64,000 bases of DNA, from assembly GCF_001006325.2 (NCBI RefSeq), contig NZ_LBIA02000001.1, positions 4,403,501-4,467,500 of the forward strand. Direction: 5' to 3'. This document shows positions 37,681 through 47,766 of this stretch, piece after piece. Each line of letters begins with the position of its first letter. The first letter of the stretch is position 1. The notes under the pieces were generated by a model. That model was not told the origin of the DNA. It ran no database searches and worked only from the letters and a program-made list of their open reading frames with translations. Source of the stretch: Afipia massiliensis. GTDB lineage: Bacteria; Pseudomonadota; Alphaproteobacteria; Rhizobiales; Xanthobacteraceae. Made by a program: the position numbers and the translations under genes.

Positions 37681-37917
37681 ATGTTCAAAGCACTTCTCGC
37701 GACTACCCTGCTTGTCTCGGCAACTGTTGGCGCGTTTGCGCAGGCCCCACAGCGCAGCGGCACACCTGAAGAACAGAAGGCCTGTGCTCCGGACGTCTCG
37801 CGCTATTGCCGCGCCGTCATGAACGATGGTGACTTCGTGATCCTGGGCTGCCTGCAGGCCAACCGCCCGAAGATCAGCAAGAAATGTGATGCGGTTCTGC
37901 GCAGCCACGGCCAGTAA
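37681..37917 (+). CDS. Small secreted Cys-rich repeat protein
   Basis: The 78-residue precursor has a signal peptide (cleavage near AFA-Q, residue 21). The mature ~58 residues contain four Cys in the pattern CAPDVSRYCRAV ... LGCLQ ... KKCDAVL, similar to the cysteine-rich GLG1-type repeat. This would be a disulphide-linked periplasmic or secreted protein. Function unknown. It is transcribed alone and ends before a strong hairpin. Confidence 0.82.
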   Translation: MFKALLATTLLVSATVGAFAQAPQRSGTPEEQKACAPDVSRYCRAVMNDGDFVILGCLQANRPKISKKCDAVLRSHGQ

Positions 37918-37965
37918 ACGGCCGCGCTTCCACGCATTTCCTTACATACCTGAATGAGCCAAACC

Positions 37966-37994
37966 AATCAGCCTGACGTCGTCAGGCTGATTTT
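37966..37994 (+). terminator. Terminator hairpin after Cys-rich gene, overlapping hpnO 3' end
   Basis: 12-bp stem AATCAGCCTGAC-GTC-GTCAGGCTGATT followed by TT on the plus strand. Its right arm includes the hpnO stop codon. It probably ends both convergent transcripts. Confidence 0.75.
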
Positions 37995-39382
37995 CTTGCT
38001 GCGTTATCGACCAGAGTCTTGCCCAGCGACCAGATCGCACCGGGCACACGATGGCTGCTTTCGATCACGGTGTCGAACGAACTGGTAATCCAGTTGCAGT
38101 CTTCCTGCGTGATCGTGAGCGACGGCAGCAGCTTGATCGTGTGGCTGGCATGGCCCGACACCTGGCTGAGGATCTTGTGATCCTTGAACAGCGGAATGGT
38201 GATCAGCTGGCAGAACAGACCCTTGCTCGCCGCTTCCAGCATCGTCCAGGACGCCTTGAGCGCCAGCGACTTCGGCGGTCCGAACTCGACGCCGATCATG
38301 AGCCCCTTGCCGCGAACATTCTTGAGCAACTCGTAGCGCGGAACCATTGCTGACAGTGTCGCAAGAAGCTCGGCGCCACGCGCCGCCGCGTTCTCGATCA
38401 CCTTTTCCTGCTTGAGCGCTTCCAGCGTCGCAATGCCGGCAGCCATGGCGAGATCGTTCTTGGAGAACGTCGATCCGTGCACGACGGCGCGGTCCATTCG
38501 GTCGAAAATCTTGTCGAAGATCGCCTTGCGCGTCAGCACGGCGCCGACCGGGACGTGACCGCCGGAGAGAGACTTCGACAGCAGCACCATGTCCGGTTCG
38601 ACATTCCAGTGCTCGACGGCAAGGAAACGCCCTGTGCGGCCCATTCCGGTCTGGATTTCGTCCGCCACGAACAACGTGCCATAGCGCTTGCACAGCGCAG
38701 CCGCATCCGCGAGAAACCCGTCGTCGGGTATGTTGACGCCCTTGCCCTGAATCGGCTCGACGATGAAGGCTGCAACCTGCCGAGAGGCCAGCGCCTTTTC
38801 GAGCGCCGGAAGGTCGTTGAACGGAATCGAGAAGCAGTCTGGCAACAGCGGCCCGAAACCGTCACGGAAGTTCTTGTCGCCGGTCAGAGACAACGAACCG
38901 TAGGACAGCCCGTGATAGCCGTGGTCGCAATAGACGATGCCGGTCCGGCCAGTGGCGCCGCGCGCGAATTTGATCGCAGCTTCGACACATTCCGTCCCTG
39001 AATTCGCAAAAAATACCTTGTCGAGATAGGGCACATGCGCGATCAGGCGCTCCGCCAGAATGCCGGCAAGCGTGGACAGATCGAGCTGGACGAGATTGGG
39101 CAGATCACTGTCGAGTACGCTCTTGAGAGCGTTCTTGACCGTCGGATGATTGCGGCCGAGTGCGAAGACGCCAAAGCCGCTCAGGAGATCGAGATAGCGA
39201 TCGCCATCACGGTCAAACAGATACTGCCCTTGGGCCCGCTGGAAGCCGACGTCATAACCGATGGTCTTAAGGACCCGAACAAGCTGCTCGTTGAGGTACC
39301 GCGTGTGCAGAGCGTTGCGCTGGAATTGGCGATCCGCGAACATCTCTGAAATGTCTAGATTTGGCTGCATGATGTCATACAT
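37982..39382 (-). CDS. hpnO: Hopanoid aminotransferase HpnO (class III PLP)
   Basis: The 466-residue class III aminotransferase has ANSGTECVEAAIKFAR, the PLP-aspartate region LFVADEIQTGMGRTG and the Schiff-base lysine in LLSKSLSGGHVPVGA. In Rhodopseudomonas the equivalent enzyme converts the ribosylhopane aldehyde to aminobacteriohopanetriol, using an amino donor. The assignment depends on the place beside hpnN and the hopanoid operon, plus overall match to HpnO. An alternate ATG is four codons in. It is convergent with the Cys-rich gene and divergent from a DUF2147 gene. Confidence 0.92.
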   Translation of the reverse strand: MYDIMQPNLDISEMFADRQFQRNALHTRYLNEQLVRVLKTIGYDVGFQRAQGQYLFDRDGDRYLDLLSGFGVFALGRNHPTVKNALKSVLDSDLPNLVQLDLSTLAGILAERLIAHVPYLDKVFFANSGTECVEAAIKFARGATGRTGIVYCDHGYHGLSYGSLSLTGDKNFRDGFGPLLPDCFSIPFNDLPALEKALASRQVAAFIVEPIQGKGVNIPDDGFLADAAALCKRYGTLFVADEIQTGMGRTGRFLAVEHWNVEPDMVLLSKSLSGGHVPVGAVLTRKAIFDKIFDRMDRAVVHGSTFSKNDLAMAAGIATLEALKQEKVIENAAARGAELLATLSAMVPRYELLKNVRGKGLMIGVEFGPPKSLALKASWTMLEAASKGLFCQLITIPLFKDHKILSQVSGHASHTIKLLPSLTITQEDCNWITSSFDTVIESSHRVPGAIWSLGKTLVDNAARKSA

Positions 39383-39496
39383 ACTTCGTTTGCCGGGCGT
39401 GTAGTCAACTGAAATTAGTGTATGCGTCGATTTGTCAATCTCTGGAACAACGAACGGCTTTTGTGTTTAAATTGGTTGCAATGCACGCGAGGATTC

Positions 39497-40096
39497 ATGC
39501 GAAAAATAGCCCTTAGTGGAATGTTCCTGCTCGCCGCTGCTGGTGCTGCCTCCGCGGCAGAACCGCTCGGTGAATGGCGCGATGAAGACGGCAAGGCGAC
39601 AATCCGAATCGTCGATTGCAATTCGCGGCTTTGGGGCGTCGTCGCATCCGAATCCATCCCTGGTGGTCTCGACAAGAACAATCCCGACAAGGCCAAGCGG
39701 ACGCGTCCCCTGCTTGGCATGCCCATCCTTCTGAACATGAAGAAAGTCGAGGACGAGAAGGACAAGTGGGAAGGCAAGGTTTATGACGCGACGAGCGGCA
39801 AAACCTACGATTCCTCGATTCAGGTCAAAGCGGCCAACTCACTGCGCATCGAGGGCTGCGTGGCCATGATCCTCTGTGGCGGCCAGACCTGGACCCGTGT
39901 CGTTGAGGGCGCTCCCGCGCCCGGCGGCCAGAAGACCACTGCACCTGCGCCCAAGAGCACCGCAGCGCCATTTCCGACGCCCATCGGCAGCCCCAAGACG
40001 GCTGCTCCGCCAAAGGCCGGAGCCAAGGCGGGATCGCCCGATGCTGTGACCTCCGAGGTCTGTATGCTCCCGGAGATCGCTAACGCTCCTCGTTAG
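39497..40096 (+). CDS. DUF2147-family secreted protein
   Basis: The 199-residue precursor has a signal peptide (cleavage after ASAA, residue 21). It then has the DUF2147 pattern GEWRDEDGKATIRIVDC, a variable core and a C-terminal Pro/Ala/Lys-rich tail. DUF2147 has a small beta-barrel fold of unknown role. It lies between hpnO and hpnN and its 3' end overlaps hpnN by 17 bases in convergent orientation. Its place in the hopanoid locus suggests an envelope job, but that is inference. The ATG at 39497 precedes the signal peptide. Confidence 0.78.
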   Translation: MRKIALSGMFLLAAAGAASAAEPLGEWRDEDGKATIRIVDCNSRLWGVVASESIPGGLDKNNPDKAKRTRPLLGMPILLNMKKVEDEKDKWEGKVYDATSGKTYDSSIQVKAANSLRIEGCVAMILCGGQTWTRVVEGAPAPGGQKTTAPAPKSTAAPFPTPIGSPKTAAPPKAGAKAGSPDAVTSEVCMLPEIANAPR

Positions 40097-42677
40097 TGTC
40101 GCGGGGGCGTCCCATCAGCGCAGGCTGAAACAGCACCGCGGCTGCGAGCGTCGTGACCAGCGACAGCGCCAGCAACTTGCCCATGCTCGACGTACCTGGG
40201 TGGCTCGATAGCCAAAGGCTGCCGAATGCCGTCGCGGTCGTCAGCGCACTGAAGAAGATCGCGCGCGTCAGGCTCGATTGCAGCAGGTCGGTCTGCCCTG
40301 CCCGCCACGCCGTCACATAGTAGATCTTGAACGCGACGCCGATGCCAAGCAGCAGCGGCAACGCGATGATGTTGGCGAAGTTCATCGGCAGCCCGATGAG
40401 GACGCAGATCTCGAGCGTCACAACACCTGCCAGCACAAGCGGCACCAGCGTGAGCAGCACGTCACCAATCCGCTTCAGAACGATCCAGAGCAGGATTGCA
40501 ATCGACAGCAGCGCCCAGCCACCCGCCTGAATGAAGGCCGACACGATGGTGTCGCCCGACTTCAGAATCGAAATCGGGCCGCCGATGGCGGTCGGCTCGA
40601 CCTTCAGGACCGCGGCCGCGAAACTGCGAAGCGTGTCGTTGTCGTTCGGATCACCCTTCGGCTGCGCCTCGACGCGGGTTCGTCCGTCGGAAGACGTCCA
40701 GTCGGCCAGAATGTCAGGCGGCAAGGTTTTCGCGCTAACCGGCTGCGCCTTGAGCAGCCCGCGCACCTGATCGAGCGCAACGTTCAAGGGAGAAATAAAC
40801 GTCGCCTCGGCTTTATCGCGCGTGGCCTTGTCGGCCTGCGCGAGTTTCGCGAGCGCGTCCGCGAGGCGGCGTGCTGCCACAGCGCCCGGCCCCTTGTCGT
40901 CGCCGGCGGTCTTGCGCAGGCTGTCCACAGAGCCCTTCAGCGCGGCGACATTTTCCTCGTCTGACGGCGCAGTGCCGCGCGATGTCTCATTCAGGATCGG
41001 ATTGAGCGACGCCGCCGCCTTGCGGATAATCGCGAGCTTTGCGGGCTGATCGTCGGGAATGAAACTGTCGAGCGAGACCGTTCGCGACACCTCTGGAATT
41101 TTCGCGAGGCGAGCCTGAATTTCCTTGGCCGCCGCCACAGACGGGGCCAGGACTTCGACGGCATTGGTGCCGGTGTTGGGATCGCGGCGCAGATCGAGAT
41201 AGGTCGCAACCGATTCAACCTTCGCGCTGCGCAGGTTCATCGGATTGAAGTCGAACTGCAGGAAATACAGCAATGGCAGGCCGAGAACGGCCACGCCAAG
41301 CGTCGCTGCAACAACGCCGACGCGATGCCGCTCCAGGAAACTATCGACCGGAGCCAGGAACTTGAAGCCCAACGGTTCGGCTTCGCCCGGAGGATTGAAA
41401 ATCTTGAGCAACGCCGGCAACACCGTGATCGCGGCGACGAATGCGATAAGCATGCCCGCACCGGCGATCTTCCCGAGTTCGGACACGCCCTTGTAGTCGG
41501 TCGGCAAAAACGAGAGGAAACCCGCAGCCGTGGCCACCGCCGCAAGTGTGAGCGGAATCGCGGAATACTCGGCGGCTTTCTCAAGTGCCGGACTAAGCTC
41601 GTCCTTTTCGTGGCGTTCAGCGCGATACCGGACGCTGTATTGAATGCCGAAATCGACTCCGAGACCGACGAACAGCACAAAGAACGCAATCGAAATCAGA
41701 TTGAACGCCCCCACCAGCATCAGTCCGACGGCGGTGGTGATCGACAGTCCGATCACGAGCGTGATGAAAACCGCCCCGATAATCTTGGATGACTTAAGTG
41801 CTAGCCACAGGATGAACAGCACGATCAGAACCGTGCCGGTATGGGTGACGAGTGCCCCCTCCTGCACCGTCGCGAATTCGTCATTCGCGATCGGGACGGG
41901 TCCGGTAAGGCGGACCCTGGCGTTGTATTCGCCGGCGAGATTCGCATCCTGCGCCGCCTTGCGGATTGCTTCGGTAGCGGCACCGCCCGGTTCCAGCGCC
42001 TTGAAGTCGAGGACCGGCCGCATCATCAGGAGCGTGCGCTTGTCAGCCTCCGTCAGGGCCTCGTTGCTGGACAGTTCCTTCCAGGAGAAGGCCGCAGGCT
42101 GATTTGCAGCCACCTTCTCAACCGTCGCGGCGACCAGGTTCAGCGGCCCCGCCATGGAATCTCGCGAATACTGGCCCCGCTGGGACCCAGCCAGGCCGAA
42201 TTCCAGCACGCCTGTCAGGCCGCGCAGGCTGGGATCGTCCACCAGAATATCGAAAATTGGGGCTGCCGAAGCCAATTGACCGACCTGCTTGGCCACCTCG
42301 GGGGTCGGCAAGAACAAAAGTCCGTTATTATCGAAGAACGGCCCGCCGCCCGGACGCCTGATCCAAATGAACCTGTCGGTCTGTGGGAGCAACTTCTTCT
42401 CAAGAGCGGCGGCGGCTTGCCGGGAGAGTTCCGGCGTCGGAGCCTCCACAACGGCCAAAATGCTGTCATTTCGGCCCGGAAACGCCTTCTCGAAGTCAAT
42501 TTCGCGCTTTCGCCAGTCCAGATTAGGAGAAATCAGCGTCGCGACGTCGGTATTGATGGCAAAGTTCCGGTGGGAATAGACGCCTGCCACCGCTGCCAAA
42601 GCTACGCCGGCCAGGAGGACCAGCCATGCATGGCGCGTGCAAAAACGAACAAGCGATACAATAGTCCTTGTCAGCAC
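40080..42677 (-). CDS. hpnN: Hopanoid RND transporter HpnN (MMPL family)
   Basis: The 865-residue inner-membrane protein has two ~6-TM halves, each followed or preceded by large periplasmic loops, in the MMPL/RND pattern (GLGVDFGIQYSVRYR and LPLLLGIGVAFKIYYVTAWR near the charged TM4-like helices). In Rhodopseudomonas and Burkholderia HpnN shuttles hopanoids from the inner to the outer membrane. The start is GTG 42677; no nearby ATG precedes the conserved TM1. It is divergent from dxs and convergent with the DUF2147 gene. Confidence 0.93.
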   Translation of the reverse strand: MLTRTIVSLVRFCTRHAWLVLLAGVALAAVAGVYSHRNFAINTDVATLISPNLDWRKREIDFEKAFPGRNDSILAVVEAPTPELSRQAAAALEKKLLPQTDRFIWIRRPGGGPFFDNNGLLFLPTPEVAKQVGQLASAAPIFDILVDDPSLRGLTGVLEFGLAGSQRGQYSRDSMAGPLNLVAATVEKVAANQPAAFSWKELSSNEALTEADKRTLLMMRPVLDFKALEPGGAATEAIRKAAQDANLAGEYNARVRLTGPVPIANDEFATVQEGALVTHTGTVLIVLFILWLALKSSKIIGAVFITLVIGLSITTAVGLMLVGAFNLISIAFFVLFVGLGVDFGIQYSVRYRAERHEKDELSPALEKAAEYSAIPLTLAAVATAAGFLSFLPTDYKGVSELGKIAGAGMLIAFVAAITVLPALLKIFNPPGEAEPLGFKFLAPVDSFLERHRVGVVAATLGVAVLGLPLLYFLQFDFNPMNLRSAKVESVATYLDLRRDPNTGTNAVEVLAPSVAAAKEIQARLAKIPEVSRTVSLDSFIPDDQPAKLAIIRKAAASLNPILNETSRGTAPSDEENVAALKGSVDSLRKTAGDDKGPGAVAARRLADALAKLAQADKATRDKAEATFISPLNVALDQVRGLLKAQPVSAKTLPPDILADWTSSDGRTRVEAQPKGDPNDNDTLRSFAAAVLKVEPTAIGGPISILKSGDTIVSAFIQAGGWALLSIAILLWIVLKRIGDVLLTLVPLVLAGVVTLEICVLIGLPMNFANIIALPLLLGIGVAFKIYYVTAWRAGQTDLLQSSLTRAIFFSALTTATAFGSLWLSSHPGTSSMGKLLALSLVTTLAAAVLFQPALMGRPRDTNEER

Positions 42678-42890
42678 AGGTTTTCTTTCTATTTCTGGCG
42701 ACCAGCTTGGGGTAAAGGCAACTGCCGGGGAGGCAGCGGGTTAACTTACTGATGCCTCAAACGATGCCCTTAAGTCACACAATAGTGGCATTTAGCCAGC
42801 GGTTCCTCAGAACTACTGCTGAATAGCTGCAATAATGCTACACTGCAAAATGTTCCCGTCTTGTTCCACAGTCGCATTGGAAGCCTTGGT

Positions 42891-44807
42891 ATGACCTCAT
42901 CGACCCCATTGCTCGACGCAATCAAGTCGCCCGCCGATCTTCGCAAGTTGAAGGAAAGCGAACTGCCTCAAGTTGCAGCGGAACTCCGCGCGGAGACAAT
43001 TAGCGCGGTTGCGGTTACAGGCGGTCATCTGGGCTCCGGTCTCGGTGTCGTTGAACTGACGGTTGCAATACATCATGTTTTTAATACGCCATCCGACCGC
43101 GTCATATGGGACGTCGGCCATCAGGCGTACCCGCACAAGATCCTGACCGAGCGGCGCGACCGGATTCGCACCCTGCGTCAGGGTGGCGGCCTGTCCGGCT
43201 TCACCAAGCGCGCAGAGAGCGAGTACGACTGTTTCGGCGCCGCTCACTCGTCGACCTCCATTTCAGCAGGCCTCGGCATGGCCGTCGCCCGCGATCTTGC
43301 CGGCGAGGAGCGAAATATCGTCGCAGTGATCGGTGACGGCGCGATGTCCGCCGGCATGGCCTATGAGGCGATGAACAACGCCGGCGCCATGGATTCGCGC
43401 CTGATTGTGATTCTGAACGACAACGAGATGTCGATTGCACCGCCGGTGGGTGCGATGTCGTCCTATCTGTCGCGCCTGACGTCCAGCAACACCTATCGTT
43501 CGCTGCGCGAGATCGGCAAGCAGGTTGCCAAGCGCCTTCCGAAGTTCGTCGAGAAGGGCGCGCAGCGCGCCGAGGAATACGCCCGCGGCATGCTGTCGGG
43601 TGGCACGCTGTTCGAGGAACTCGGCTTCTACTATGTCGGCCCGATCGACGGCCATAACCTCGATCATCTTCTGCCGGTGCTGAAGAACGTTCGGGATTCG
43701 AAGGTCGGCCCAACGCTGATCCACGTCGTGACCGAAAAGGGCAAGGGTTACTCCCACGCCGAGACCGCCTCCGATAAATATCATGGCGTCGTCAAATTTG
43801 ACGTGGCGACCGGCAAGCAGGCGAAGGCGCAGGCCAACGCCCCCGCCTACACCAAGGTGTTTGGCACCAGCCTCGTCAAGGAAGCCGAGAAGGACGACAA
43901 GATCGTCGCCATTACCGCTGCGATGCCATCCGGCACCGGCGTCGATATCTTCAGCAAGGCCTTCCCCGACCGCACATTCGACGTCGGTATCGCAGAGCAG
44001 CACGGCGTCACGTTCGCCGCCGGCCTTGCGTCCGAAGGCATGAAGCCGTTCGTCGCCATCTACTCGACCTTCCTGCAGCGTGCCTACGACCAGGTGGTGC
44101 ACGACGTCGCCATTCAGGGTCTTCCTGTCCGCTTCATCATCGACCGTGCCGGTCTAGTGGGCGCTGATGGACCGACTCATGCGGGCTCGTTCGACCTGGC
44201 CTATCTCGGCTGCCTGCCGGGCATGGTGCTGATGGCAGCAGCCGATGAGGCCGAGCTGGTGCACATGGTCGCCACCGCTGCCGCGATCGACGACCGCCCC
44301 TCCGCCATCCGCTTCCCGCGTGGCGATGGTGTCGGTGTTGATCTGCCGTCGGTCGGCGTTCCGCTGGAGATCGGCAAGGGCCGCATCGTCCGCGAAGGCA
44401 CCTCGGTGGCGCTGGTATCGCTCGGAACCCGCCTCCAGGAATGCCTGAAAGCTGCAGACATTCTAAAAACCCATGGCTTAACGGCGACCGTCGCCGATGC
44501 CAGATTTGCCAAACCGATCGACACGGACATGATCCTGCGCCTGGCGCGGGACCACGACGTGCTCGTCACCATCGAGGAAGGCTCGATCGGCGGCTTTGGA
44601 GCGCAGGTCCTGCATACGCTCGCAGAGAACGGCGCACTGGACAAAGGACTGAGGGTTCGCTCGATGGTTCTTCCCGATACGTTTATCGATCAGGACAGCC
44701 CTGCTGCGATGTACGCAAAGGCCGGTCTCGACGCCAAGGGCATCGTGACGCGCGTCTTCGAGGCGCTTGGCCGCGAAGGCGAGATCAGCGCGGTGCAGCT
44801 TGCTTAA
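42891..44807 (+). CDS. dxs: 1-deoxy-D-xylulose-5-phosphate synthase
   Basis: The 638-residue thiamine-diphosphate enzyme makes DXP from pyruvate and glyceraldehyde 3-phosphate, the first step of the MEP isoprenoid pathway. Motifs: [19 protein letters not shown], the TPP-binding [20 protein letters not shown], and [13 protein letters not shown] and [18 protein letters not shown] in the transketolase C-terminal part. The ATG at 42891 begins the standard [16 protein letters not shown]-terminus; an upstream Met adds ten residues. It heads dxs-ispH-hpnH, so precursor supply is co-ordinated with hopanoid synthesis. Confidence 0.97.
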   Translation: MTSSTPLLDAIKSPADLRKLKESELPQVAAELRAETISAVAVTGGHLGSGLGVVELTVAIHHVFNTPSDRVIWDVGHQAYPHKILTERRDRIRTLRQGGGLSGFTKRAESEYDCFGAAHSSTSISAGLGMAVARDLAGEERNIVAVIGDGAMSAGMAYEAMNNAGAMDSRLIVILNDNEMSIAPPVGAMSSYLSRLTSSNTYRSLREIGKQVAKRLPKFVEKGAQRAEEYARGMLSGGTLFEELGFYYVGPIDGHNLDHLLPVLKNVRDSKVGPTLIHVVTEKGKGYSHAETASDKYHGVVKFDVATGKQAKAQANAPAYTKVFGTSLVKEAEKDDKIVAITAAMPSGTGVDIFSKAFPDRTFDVGIAEQHGVTFAAGLASEGMKPFVAIYSTFLQRAYDQVVHDVAIQGLPVRFIIDRAGLVGADGPTHAGSFDLAYLGCLPGMVLMAAADEAELVHMVATAAAIDDRPSAIRFPRGDGVGVDLPSVGVPLEIGKGRIVREGTSVALVSLGTRLQECLKAADILKTHGLTATVADARFAKPIDTDMILRLARDHDVLVTIEEGSIGGFGAQVLHTLAENGALDKGLRVRSMVLPDTFIDQDSPAAMYAKAGLDAKGIVTRVFEALGREGEISAVQLA

Positions 44808-44811
44808 TCAC

Positions 44812-45789
44812 GTGCCCCAAAAAGCCGAGATTAAGATCTTGCTGGCTCAGCCACGCGGGTTTTGTGCCGGCGTTGTGCGCGCGATCGAGATCGTCGAACG
44901 CGCGCTCGAGAAGTACGGCCCGCCGGTCTATGTCCGCCACGAGATAGTGCACAACAAATACGTGGTCGAAAGCCTCAAGGCCAAGGGCGCGGTGTTCGTC
45001 GAAGATCTGCACGAGGTCCCGGCCAACGCGATCACGGTGTTCAGCGCCCATGGCGTCGCCAAGAGCGTCGAGGAAGAAGCCGCATCGCGCGGTCTTCCGG
45101 TTCTCAACGCCACCTGCCCTCTGGTCACGAAAGTTCACAATCAAGGCAAGCGCTACGTCTCCAAGGGACGCAAGCTGGTCCTGATCGGCCATGAAGGTCA
45201 CCCGGAAGTCGTGGGCACCATGGGCCAGGTTCCCGGCCCCGTGATCCTCGTTCAGAGCGTCGAGGACGTTGCGGAACTCGATCTGCCGAACGACGAACCG
45301 ATGGCCTATATCACCCAGACCACGCTCAGCGTCGACGACACCCGCGATATCATCGCGGCCCTCGAGGACCGCTTCAGTGACCTCGAAGGCCCGGATACCC
45401 GCGACATCTGCTACGCGACACAAAACCGCCAGTCTTCGGTGCGAGACCTCAGCAAGCTCGTCGACGTCATTCTGGTGGTCGGCGCAACCAACAGTTCCAA
45501 CTCCAACCGCCTCCGCGAAATCGGGACCGAAGTTGGCGTCCCGAGTTATCTCATCGCCGATGGCAGCCAGCTCAATCCTGAATGGTTGAAAGACGCGAAG
45601 ACCGTCGGCATCACCGCGGGCGCCTCGGCGCCGGAGGTGCTGGTGGACGATGTGATTGACGCCCTGCGGAGAATCGGACCGGTGACAGTGTCCGTACTGC
45701 CGGGCCGGGAGGAGAATATCGAATTCCGACTGCCGGCCGAGCTGACCCAACGCCAGCCGCGCCCCTCTCCCGTGATGCAAGAAAGATAA
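44812..45789 (+). CDS. ispH: 4-hydroxy-3-methylbut-2-enyl diphosphate reductase
   Basis: The ~325-residue Fe-S enzyme makes IPP and DMAPP in the last MEP step. The conserved cysteines lie in [31 protein letters not shown] and [13 protein letters not shown], as known for LytB/IspH. I place the start at GTG 44812, four bases after the dxs stop. An ATG at 44767 overlaps dxs by 41 bases and is the alternative. It is co-transcribed with dxs and hpnH; hpnH starts 6 bases after its stop. Confidence 0.96.
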   Translation: MPQKAEIKILLAQPRGFCAGVVRAIEIVERALEKYGPPVYVRHEIVHNKYVVESLKAKGAVFVEDLHEVPANAITVFSAHGVAKSVEEEAASRGLPVLNATCPLVTKVHNQGKRYVSKGRKLVLIGHEGHPEVVGTMGQVPGPVILVQSVEDVAELDLPNDEPMAYITQTTLSVDDTRDIIAALEDRFSDLEGPDTRDICYATQNRQSSVRDLSKLVDVILVVGATNSSNSNRLREIGTEVGVPSYLIADGSQLNPEWLKDAKTVGITAGASAPEVLVDDVIDALRRIGPVTVSVLPGREENIEFRLPAELTQRQPRPSPVMQER

Positions 45790-45795
45790 ACATTC

Positions 45796-46992
45796 ATGGC
45801 GATACCTTTTTTCAAAGAGATCAAGATCGGCTCCTATCTCGTCAAGCAGAAGCTGCTTGGCCGCAAGCGCTATCCTCTGGTGCTGATGCTGGAGCCGTTG
45901 TTCCGCTGCAACCTCGCCTGCGTGGGCTGCGGCAAGATCGATTATCCCGATGCGATCCTGAACCGCCGCATGTCGGCGCAGGAATGCTGGGACGCGGCCG
46001 ACGAATGCGGCGCGCCGATGGTCGCGATCCCGGGCGGCGAACCGCTGATCCACAAGGAGATCGGCGAAATCGTGCGCGGCCTGGTCGAGCGCAAGAAGTT
46101 CGTCTCGCTCTGCACCAACGCACTGCTGCTCGAGAAGAAGCTCGATCTGTTCGAGCCCTCGCCTTACCTGTTCTTCTCGGTGCATCTCGACGGCCTGAAG
46201 GATCATCACGACAAGGCCGTGTCACAGAAGGGCGTGTTCGACCGGGCCGTGTCCGCGATCAAGGCTGCCAAGGCTCGTGGCTTCACCGTGAACGTCAATG
46301 CGACAATCTTCGACGGCCATGCCGCCGAGGACATCGCGAAGTTCCTCGACTTCACCACCGAGCTCGGCGTCGGCGTCTCGATGTCGCCGGGCTATGCCTA
46401 TGAGCGTGCACCGGATCAGGAGCACTTCCTGAACCGCACCAAGACCAAGAAGCTGTTCCGCGACGTGTTCGCGCTTGGCAAGGGCAAGAAGTGGAATTTC
46501 ATGCACTCTGGCCTGTTCCTCGACTTCCTGGCCGGCAACCAGAACTTCGAGTGCGAGCCGTGGGGCATGCCTGCGCGCAACATCTTCGGATGGCAGAAGC
46601 CCTGTTATCTGCTCGGCGAAGGCTATACCAAGACCTTCAAGGAGCTGATGGAAACCACTGACTGGGATACCTACGGCACCGGTAAGTATGAGAAGTGCGC
46701 CGACTGCATGGCGCACTGCGGCTACGAGCCGACGGCTGCCAACGCTGCTGTCAGCAATCCATTCAAGGCCCTGAAGGTCTCGCTGTTCGGCATCAAGACC
46801 GAAGGTCCCATGGCGCCTGAAATCGACATGTCGAAGCAACGTCCGGCGCAGTACGTTTTTTCGTCGGAAGTGCAGAAGCGCCTGTCGGAAATTCGTGCCG
46901 ATGAAGCAAAGGCGGCGGAAGCCAAGGCCGCGAAACTCGCTGCCGCAACAGCAGACGCCAAGTCGGCCCAGAGCGCTTCGACCGCAGCCTGA
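45796..46992 (+). CDS. hpnH: Adenosyl-hopene transferase HpnH (radical SAM)
   Basis: The 398-residue radical SAM enzyme has the iron-sulfur motif CNLACVGC (Cys38, Cys42, Cys45) near the start and the GGEPLIHKEI motif common to these enzymes. HpnH attaches the 5'-deoxyadenosyl group to diploptene, giving adenosylhopane, the base for the C35 side chain. The C-terminal ~40 residues are Ala/Lys-rich and probably disordered. It is the last gene of dxs-ispH-hpnH and is followed by a strong terminator. Confidence 0.95.
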   Translation: MAIPFFKEIKIGSYLVKQKLLGRKRYPLVLMLEPLFRCNLACVGCGKIDYPDAILNRRMSAQECWDAADECGAPMVAIPGGEPLIHKEIGEIVRGLVERKKFVSLCTNALLLEKKLDLFEPSPYLFFSVHLDGLKDHHDKAVSQKGVFDRAVSAIKAAKARGFTVNVNATIFDGHAAEDIAKFLDFTTELGVGVSMSPGYAYERAPDQEHFLNRTKTKKLFRDVFALGKGKKWNFMHSGLFLDFLAGNQNFECEPWGMPARNIFGWQKPCYLLGEGYTKTFKELMETTDWDTYGTGKYEKCADCMAHCGYEPTAANAAVSNPFKALKVSLFGIKTEGPMAPEIDMSKQRPAQYVFSSEVQKRLSEIRADEAKAAEAKAAKLAAATADAKSAQSASTAA

Positions 46993-47011
46993 TTTCCAAC
47001 CACATCCACTT

Positions 47012-47044
47012 AAAAAAGGCGCGAGCATTGCTCGCGCCTTTTTT
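47012..47044 (+). terminator. Intrinsic terminator after hpnH
   Basis: 15-bp stem AAAAAAGGCGCGAGC / GCTCGCGCCTTTTTT around ATT. The symmetry with A and T runs on both sides makes it bidirectional, serving hpnH and the convergent hpnG. Confidence 0.93.
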
Positions 47045-47070
47045 CTTTAGGGATGGTCGTGAACGTGGCG

Positions 47071-47766
47071 TCAGCCCAGAGCTTCTCGGCAGCCGCGCAA
47101 CGAACGCAGCGCGCGGCTAAAGTCGCGTCCCGTCGAAATCAGGTGCGGGATCGTTTTCGGGTTACGCGCGATTCCGCGCATCACCTTCCACATATCGACG
47201 TTACCGTTCGGCTTGATCGCACTCATCGTCAATTCAGGCAGTGCGCGATGCGCCGGATCGCTGATGACGCGCACCGCCGCGAACGGCAGGCCGTTGGCCT
47301 CCGCGTAGCGCGCGGCGATGTGGCTTTCCATGTCGACGGCATCGGCGCCGCTGGTGGCGCGCAGCGCGGCCTTGGCGATCTGACCGGTCACCACTTCCTC
47401 GACACCGGCGAGAATTCCAGGGACCACTGATGTGCGTCGGCGCTTCGCCGGCAGCGCGACGAGATTTTCAGTCAGCGCCGCGGCGGTAGACCAACGCTGC
47501 TTGCCGGCGATGATCTCAGAGGCAATGATGACGTCACCGGATTTCAGTTCAGGATTGAGCCCGCCTGCGACGCCAAAACTCACGATGCCGCGAATGCTCG
47601 CCGGATCAAACGACGTCATCATCTCGCGGAGTTGAACTGGATTGCTGGAACTGCAGATGACGGTGAGACCAGGCCCGGCAGCGATGCGGGCCTCCTGTTT
47701 CAAGCCAGTAACAATCAGGACTGGCAGCCCGTCGTGTGCGGCGTCCCCGCCCGCGCCTATAATCAC
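47071..47766 (-). CDS. hpnG: Hopanoid nucleoside phosphorylase HpnG
   Basis: The 231-residue phosphorylase-fold protein has VSFGVAGGLNPELKSGDVIIAS and AVDMESHIAARYAE, typical of MTA/SAH nucleosidase-like enzymes. HpnG removes adenine from adenosylhopane to give ribosyl/phosphoribohopane. The start is GTG 47766, which overlaps the shc stop (GTGA), so it is translationally coupled. It is the last gene of hpnBCDEFG. Confidence 0.94.
   Translation of the reverse strand: MIIGAGGDAAHDGLPVLIVTGLKQEARIAAGPGLTVICSSSNPVQLREMMTSFDPASIRGIVSFGVAGGLNPELKSGDVIIASEIIAGKQRWSTAAALTENLVALPAKRRRTSVVPGILAGVEEVVTGQIAKAALRATSGADAVDMESHIAARYAEANGLPFAAVRVISDPAHRALPELTMSAIKPNGNVDMWKVMRGIARNPKTIPHLISTGRDFSRALRSLRGCREALG

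Noticed and set aside
42759-42806. GTTCC and AACG blocks before dxs/hpnN as an EcfG promoter for hpnN
   Set aside because: The blocks are 39 bases apart, far beyond the 16-17 base spacer.
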